Assembly: GCA_949130485.1 (NCBI GenBank)
Contig: OX422185.1
Coordinates: 9,300,118-9,364,117 of the forward strand
Direction of reading: 5' to 3'
DNA length: 64,000 bases
Source of the DNA: Agelas oroides
Taxonomy: Eukaryota > Porifera > Demospongiae > Agelasida > Agelasidae
Part shown: positions 62,813 to 64,000 of the stretch, piece after piece
How the letters are laid out: each line of letters begins with the position of its first letter
Position numbering within the stretch: the stretch's first letter is position 1
Translations under genes and position numbers: made by a program
The notes under the pieces: generated by a model
The model's input: the letters and a program-made list of their open reading frames with translations, nothing else
Told to the model about the DNA's origin: nothing
Database searches by the model: none

Positions 62813-64000
62813 GAGATCAAAAAGATGCACAGAAAAAGAGTTCAGCAAGTCAACGATGATGATGATGCATACGAAACCCTCCCTTCCACTGCAGAAGTAA
62901 GTTTGCAATCACAATCATGGGCATTACCAATGACTAGACAAAGAAATCTCCCTCCCATACCTCCTGCACGAGCAGCTACCCTTCCACGAGCAGCAAGGCT
63001 TGAACAAAAAATCTGCAATTCAGTCACTCCTAGGTGCAAGTCAGATGAGGAGAAACTGTTGAAGGCAACTGTGCAAAGGTCTCTTAGTGGCAACAAGGGC
63101 AGCCTCCCTTGCAGTGAATCATGTCACCTGTCAGATTTCATTTCAAGACATTCAAATCTTCTCCCCTTCTGCGTAAAAGTATGCAATGGGTTTTGCAGTT
63201 CTGCCACTGATCTGTCAATTTCACAAAATGAAATCTTCAATCTCCACTTTGTCAAACACACAAAAGTGGTTACAATGAAAGATTCTGAAGGCAGAGAAGA
63301 CTATTCAGTACCTGTCAACTCCTCTGTTCCATTTGGCATTGTTTACAACCCAGTCCAAAATGAAAAGCAAGCATTGGAAGGCTTCCACTTTGAAACCGTG
63401 GGTGACATTTTACGAATGAAGCCCCTCCCAACAGTCATCTCTGCTACCAAGGCCTACCACAGCAACAGCCTGGAAACTTCCGTTGAAGCCAACGAAATTT
63501 TGCTCATTAAAGGAGTCGCAACAAGGTCAACACTTCGGGGTAGAGGGAAGTCACTAAAAGTGTACAGCCTGAAGCATGGAGCAAAGCAGCTGACAGAGAA
63601 GTGTGCTGGAGGATTCTCTACAAAGCCACGCTCTGTTAAGATGCACTTGTCAACAATGATAGAACATTCAATACATTTTCCACAGAAAGCTGTGTTGATT
63701 GCTGACCATCAGATTGACGCCGTTCTCTCCAGCAGCATGGCAGCACTACCTGTCATCCTAGAGAAAGTGAAAGGTGAAACATCAGTCATTGCAACCAGTG
63801 CAGAAGAGGAAGGCACCGAGAATGGTGCGAAACTGGACATATCCTCTGATTTAGATGTGCAAGTGGAAGCTGTGTCCATAACTGAAACAGAGGAGAGCCT
63901 GCTGCAAGAAAACTCACAGAGCCTTTACAACAGCTTTGACATTTCCACACTTCAGATTGTCATTGACAAACCTAGTTCCAGAGCTTACGAACTGCAGTGT
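62813..64000 (+). CDS. Second CABIT-domain adaptor protein (partial, runs off the window)
   Basis: 396 codons open without a stop from the acceptor TTTCTATACAG to the window end. The first ATG in frame is at 62825, but an upstream exon is likely because the frame is open from the acceptor. The N-terminal part has DDDDAYETLPS and RNLPPIPPARAATLPRAAR, tyrosine and SH3-type motifs like those of the first gene. CABIT follows: DFISRHSNLLPFCVKVCNGF, FNLHFVKHTKVV, FGIVYNPVQN, GFHFETVGDIL, VEANEILLIKGVATRS, LKVYSLKHGAKQL, FSTKPRSVKM and QKAVLIADHQ. The same region is cut by introns in the first gene but uninterrupted here. An acidic stretch (TETEESLLQEN) follows CABIT. Whether a SAM domain ends it cannot be seen. 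Likely a signalling adaptor of the THEMIS/GAREM group. Confidence 0.85.

Overview
The window is animal nuclear DNA: multi-exon genes with GT-AG introns, animal signalling domains (CABIT, SAM, CD225) and a dense load of small DNA transposons, LINE, DIRS and Ty3/Gypsy fossils, minisatellites and dinucleotide runs. The mobile-element protein types (a zinc-ribbon/RASET ORF, a HIRAN ORF inside a TIR element, DIRS-type tyrosine recombinase) look like those of sponges, so a demosponge with a repeat-rich genome is my best guess, made from sequence feel and not from a search.

Four host genes are supported, all on the + strand. (1) A 12-exon gene (about 5.9-35.1 kb; 786 codons, all splice phases agree) encodes a proline-rich, tyrosine-motif N-terminus, a CABIT domain, a coiled coil and a C-terminal SAM domain. 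This is a GAREM/THEMIS-like signalling adaptor. (2) and (3) Two tandem CD225/dispanin (IFITM-like) genes (37.4-41.9 kb and 46.9-49.7 kb) have the same four-exon layout. (4) A second CABIT gene starts at about 62.8 kb and runs off the right edge; its CABIT region is a single exon, while the first gene splits the same region with several introns.

Layout: 0-5.8 kb is upstream sequence with one TIR element and a 41-bp minisatellite of about 37 copies. From 6 to 35 kb the CABIT-SAM gene's introns hold hAT-like foldback elements, a TTAA-flanked piggyBac-like element, mariner-type TIR elements (one with a HIRAN ORF), a DIRS fossil, long GT runs and a CT-rich minisatellite. From 35 to 50 kb lies the dispanin pair with a Ty3/Gypsy fossil and a LINE-like ORF split by a 1.5-kb transposon. 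From 50 to 62 kb are foldbacks, a tRNA-Thr-like sequence, a 5'-truncated LINE, minisatellites and a local duplication.

Most notable: long simple repeats sit directly on splice sites of the CABIT-SAM gene, and the GT run itself appears to be one 5' splice site. Exon 3 of the two dispanins is 127/129 identical at DNA level while the rest has diverged, which suggests gene conversion. A foldback family leaves 8-bp target duplications at six sites. A HIRAN-domain ORF is carried between mariner-type ends.
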